Shown: positions 26,243 to 29,231 of the stretch, one piece after another | Numbering within the stretch: position 1 is the first letter of the stretch | How the letters are laid out: every line of letters begins with the position of its first letter | Assembly (NCBI RefSeq): GCF_001949145.1 | Contig: NW_019091385.1 | Location: 38,905-68,135, forward strand | Length of the DNA: 29,231 nt | Source of the DNA: Acanthaster planci | Taxonomy: Eukaryota > Echinodermata > Asteroidea > Valvatida > Acanthasteridae | Direction: 5' to 3' | Translations under genes and position numbers: made by a program | The notes under the pieces: generated by a model | Seen by the model: only the letters and a program-made list of their open reading frames with translations | Told to the model about the DNA's origin: nothing | Database searches by the model: none

Positions 26243-28614
26243 GTAGCTAGTAAGAGTAGAAGAAAACTTCACAAATGTACCAAAATTTTGCATTGTAATT
26301 CGTATTGACCAGTTACAATATTACTTTCAAGATTGCTCAATGCATGGTATGCTATTCGACGTCTTCAGTTGTTATTTCTGTTATGCTTGTTTGTTTGTTT
26401 TATTTAATACTTTTTTGCTTTTTGGCATTACATCTTAACCATGTTAACATATCTCAAAAATTTCAAAATCCTTAATTGTTTTGAAATCATATTTAGCATT
26501 TCTTGTTCGGCCTAGGTCTAGAACATGTATGTAGGCCTAGAACATTTCTTAGAATTGGTCTCCTGAGAGAGGAGATTTTTTTGTACATTTCTGAATGTTT
26601 CTTCCATGAGTCATCAGCTGTAACTAGTTCTAAATTACTAGAATCAGAATTAAACCTGAAAACATCCCCAAACCAACTTCAACTTAGGCCTATATTGAAC
26701 TTTGCAAGCTAAATTCAAACTCTTTCATTTCTTTTAATAAATAATTATTTCTGCATTGATTCATTTCTTGGCAGAGATTGGCATTTCTAAAGAGGAATCT
26801 TTAGAAATTTTAAAGATGCTCAGGGAGGCTACCTCCTCTTTGTTGCCATGCCAACCCAAGCTCCCTAGCAACACTGCATCCACATCATCTGGGCGACAGC
26901 CACAACTCTCAGAAAGCAATAAGAGGACGGTTACCGCCCTGGAGATGCTGCGCGACGAGAAGTCATCGCCCGCCATTGTCACCTTCTGTGAAGACTTGGA
27001 TGAGATGCTTGGGGGCGGCGTTCCCCTCTGCAAGATCACAGAGCTGTGCGGAGCACCAGGGGTCGGCAAAACGCAGACCTGGTCAGTCCTCGCCCCCTGT
27101 TGTCTTTGCAAACTCATGCTCCTTCTTTTTATGTCTTTATTCCTTTCATGTCTTACCCTAAACTCCCCACATGGTGATAGTGTCACTGTAAATTTCTCCT
27201 TATGAACTGTTACGTTTGTAAAATATGGGTGTGGTAATTTTTTCGGGGGAAGGCTCATAGGAGAACTCTGTGGATGTCTGTATGTACATTTATGGGTGTG
27301 GTCATTTCTTTGAATTGGAGGGAAGGATTTAGCGGAATTTCTGCTACATCTTTTGAGGCTGTGACAGTACTGTAATTTCATCGTGTAACATGTTTTCTTT
27401 GATTTTTTTAAGTCAGTATTGAAGATTTCTGTCAGATATGAAACTTCTGTCCAAATCAGCAAGGTTTTTCTTGTTTTTTGTAAATCCCCCGTGTTTCTGC
27501 AGTATTCAGCTCGCTGTTGATGTACAAATCCCCCAGTGCTTCGGAGGCGTTGACGGTGAAGCCATATACATCGACACCGAGGGCAGTTTCCTACCACAGA
27601 GGGCGGCAGACATGGCCCTGGCGATGGTTGAGCATTGTCGACAGATCGTCGACACAAATGACACAGGTAGTAAGTTTCTTGTTTGGATTCATCAAAGTTG
27701 TTTGTTGCAAGGTTACCTATTACAACGATCTTGAATCTCAAAATTGTCAATTCCTATCTAATCTCAGAGCAACAGACAGTGCTGGCAGATTTTTCAGTGG
27801 AGAAGCTCTTGTCAGGTATCCATTTCTTCCGTTGCCATGACTACACCGAGCTCCTCGCCTTGGTCAATCTGCTTCCGGAAATTCTCGAAAAGCACAAAAA
27901 GGTACATATAAATGAACAAGCGACAACAGGAATTGGGTAAAATTTGTTCCACAAGTATTTGAGAAGAGCTTTTTTGTATAAATCGCTTCATACCACATCA
28001 AGTTCTGAAATAATATCCTCGTGTTCCCGTTTGACAGGTGAAATTAGTCGTGATTGACAGCATTGCGTTTCACTTCCGTCATGATTTTGACGATCTGTCT
28101 TTGCGGACGCGACTTCTCAATGGCTTGGCACAGAGTCTCATTAAAATCGCTTCCGAGCACAGACTGGCTGTAAGTTTTTGAGGGAAATCATTCTATTGTG
28201 AAAAATGTTTGCCCAAAACAGATTTAGTCTGTAAAAATGTATTTATGGTAATTATTGTTTCAAAAATCTAGCGGACTTTATGAATATAAGGTTGTGTGGT
28301 TGATTTTTAGTTTTCTGGTATGAAGATTTTGTACAGTACATTACTGTCTGAACAGATCTGTGAAAAGTTTGCCCCAAAACAGAAATTTTACTTCAAATGC
28401 TTGACAAGACAGTTTTTAGCATTGTCGATGGTTGGTTCCTTGTTTTGTGCCTGAACGTTTTTAGATCATTTGTTTTGCCTGGGCAGGTTGTGTTGACCAA
28501 TCAGATGACGACTCATGTTGGTGACGGGCCGTCCCATCTCATCCCAGCACTGGGAGAAAGCTGGGGGCACGCATGCACCGTCAGACTCGTCCTGTTCTGG
28601 AAAGACAGCCAAAG
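26125..28614 (+). CDS. RAD51C: RAD51C, RecA-family recombinase paralog, 3' end outside window
   Basis: RAD51C is a RAD51 paralog of the BCDX2 and CX3 complexes, acting in homologous recombination, fork protection and crosslink repair (known). Six phase-matched coding exons give 327 residues plus 2 bases; human has 376 residues, so the last roughly 50 lie beyond the window. [15 protein letters not shown] matches human from Met10, and an in-frame TGA three codons upstream makes this ATG the start. Walker A GAPGVGKT is at 132-139 and Walker B LVVID at 244-248. DIDTEGSF-type motif (IYIDTEGSF), [16 protein letters not shown] and ALGESWGHA are conserved. A Ser/Thr/Gln-rich linker (about 61-90) is longer than in human. 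The gene is divergent from ERCC6L. The final donor at 28615 (AAAG|GTTAAT) leads into an intron running off the window; no downstream exon was found before 29231. Confidence 0.96.
26243..26774. other. RAD51C intron 1
   Basis: AT-rich intron with acceptor TTCTTGGCAG|AG. GTCTAGAACATGTATGTAGGC near 26517-26537 is a local partial duplication. No gene. Confidence 0.6.
26775..27081 (+). CDS. RAD51C: RAD51C coding exon 2 (Walker A)
   Basis: Encodes residues 40-141 plus 2 bases. [12 protein letters not shown] matches human [35 protein letters not shown] follows. The donor ACCTG|GTCAGT departs from consensus, but only it keeps frame into exon 3 and recreates the Cys found in human GKTQLC. Confidence 0.92.
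27082..27502. other. RAD51C intron 2
   Basis: Contains two similar stretches with ATGGGTGTGGT (27226 and 27292), a small direct duplication. No gene. Confidence 0.6.
27503..27666 (+). CDS. RAD51C: RAD51C coding exon 3
   Basis: Encodes residues 142-196 plus 1 base: [20 protein letters not shown] then IYIDTEGSF, nearly identical to human. Acceptor CTGCAG|T; donor ACACAG|GTAGTA. Confidence 0.95.
27768..27901 (+). CDS. RAD51C: RAD51C coding exon 4
   Basis: Encodes residues 197-241. [18 protein letters not shown] matches human YFRCRDYTELLAQVYLLP. The 134-base length equals the human exon 4 length as I recall it. Confidence 0.95.
28038..28169 (+). CDS. RAD51C: RAD51C coding exon 5 (Walker B)
   Basis: Encodes residues 242-285: [19 protein letters not shown] then [13 protein letters not shown]. 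The aspartate of Walker B is D248. Donor CTGGCT|GTAAGT is strong; length 132 bases. Confidence 0.96.
28487..28614 (+). CDS. RAD51C: RAD51C coding exon 6 (equivalent of human exons 6+7)
   Basis: Encodes residues 286-327 plus 2 bases: [20 protein letters not shown] then [18 protein letters not shown]. Its 128 bases equal the sum of human exons 6 and 7 (67+61, recalled from variant numbering c.838-904 and c.905-965). Confidence 0.94.
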
Positions 28615-29231
28615 GTTAATTGGTTAATTGGCCTTGAAACACTGAAATTTGATTTGCCAATTTCTTACTCCATTTGAATTCTCTTGTCAGTGGCTCATAC
28701 AGCATACTTTCTATTCAACTTATCTTATGTTCGGTATTCCTACAAAGTCCATGCCGAGACAGGTTTTTTAGTTGTTGTAATTAATGTAACAAAAAGTGCA
28801 AGTAATTATGGACCCATTGAAACTTTGCCTGCCGTACTCTGGGGCAGATCGACCAAGGACCATGGTTGACAATAGTTCGCCTAACTCTGATCAAACGCAC
28901 CCTAGTCAACGACGGTTGGACTAGTCTAGTCAACCATTCATGACCAGTCTATTGAGGTTGGTCGCATTGTTGGTTGCCATAAACTGTTTTTAATAGCATA
29001 GTTCAGAGTGGACCAGTTTAAAGAAAAATGCTGGAAAAACGGTATGTCATTTAAGTAAATGACCACTTTCACTTTTGCTATTTTGCTCTTCCTGTAGCCA
29101 CCTTTTCTCCCCTTTGGAATAATGCCCTGATAACAGTTGACTAGGGTCGTTCAATCTTTAACTTCCCTGCACGTGTGCTAGGTACATCATAAACCAACCA
29201 CTAGATAAATAGTGGCCCTTGATCAAGCTTG
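28615..29231. other. RAD51C intron 6, incomplete
   Basis: No exon encoding the expected LATLYKSP-type continuation was found in any phase-compatible acceptor, so the intron extends past the window. Nothing else recognised. Confidence 0.6.

Noticed and set aside
26761-27750. Minus-strand 329-residue open frame
   Set aside because: It is antisense to RAD51C exons 2 and 3 and crosses their introns; no recognisable domain.
28684-28869. A further RAD51C exon after 28683
   Set aside because: TTGTCAG|TGGCTC would need to continue with Leu-Ala-Thr-Leu-Tyr-like residues; its phase-correct translation does not match.

Overview
This window looks like nuclear DNA of an invertebrate animal. Coding exons are short, phase-matched and bounded by GT-AG introns. 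The proteins are clear metazoan orthologues, and intergenic and intronic DNA is full of short repeats (tRNA-derived SINEs, inverted-repeat MITE-like elements, minisatellites). An echinoderm or similar marine invertebrate deuterostome is my guess; nothing in the window fixes the species.

Layout. Positions 1-9702 hold no gene I can support. This is a repeat-rich tract dominated by a 16-bp GC-rich minisatellite (core GACTCGCCCCCTGACC) in six blocks of both orientations. The blocks are embedded in larger inverted-repeat elements, the largest about 2 kb (3574-5554). Positions 9703-23759 (minus strand) carry a complete ERCC6L/PICH gene, a SNF2-family DNA translocase. I could reconstruct it as 20 coding exons whose phases all match, giving a 1,520-residue product. 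It has an N-terminal TPR, a full SNF2 motor, a long acidic tail with three SUMO-interacting-like motifs, and a C-terminal TPR. Positions 23760-26124 are the intergenic region between divergent genes. It contains CCAAT boxes, a possible ERCC6L 5'UTR exon, an inverted pair of SINE tails and a 450-bp palindromic element. From 26125 on the plus strand comes RAD51C. Six coding exons (327 residues plus 2 bases) are present and the gene runs off the right edge.

How the genes relate. PICH coats ultrafine anaphase bridges. RAD51C is a RecA-family paralog acting in homologous recombination and fork protection. They sit head to head with start codons 2,366 bp apart, so shared regulation of two chromosome-maintenance genes is possible but unproven.

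The most unusual local structure is a 32-bp minisatellite in ERCC6L intron 3. Its unit includes the last 8 bases of exon 3 plus the splice donor, so the true 5' splice site is followed by eight near-identical copies. I found no prokaryotic-type system, CRISPR array or intact autonomous transposon.
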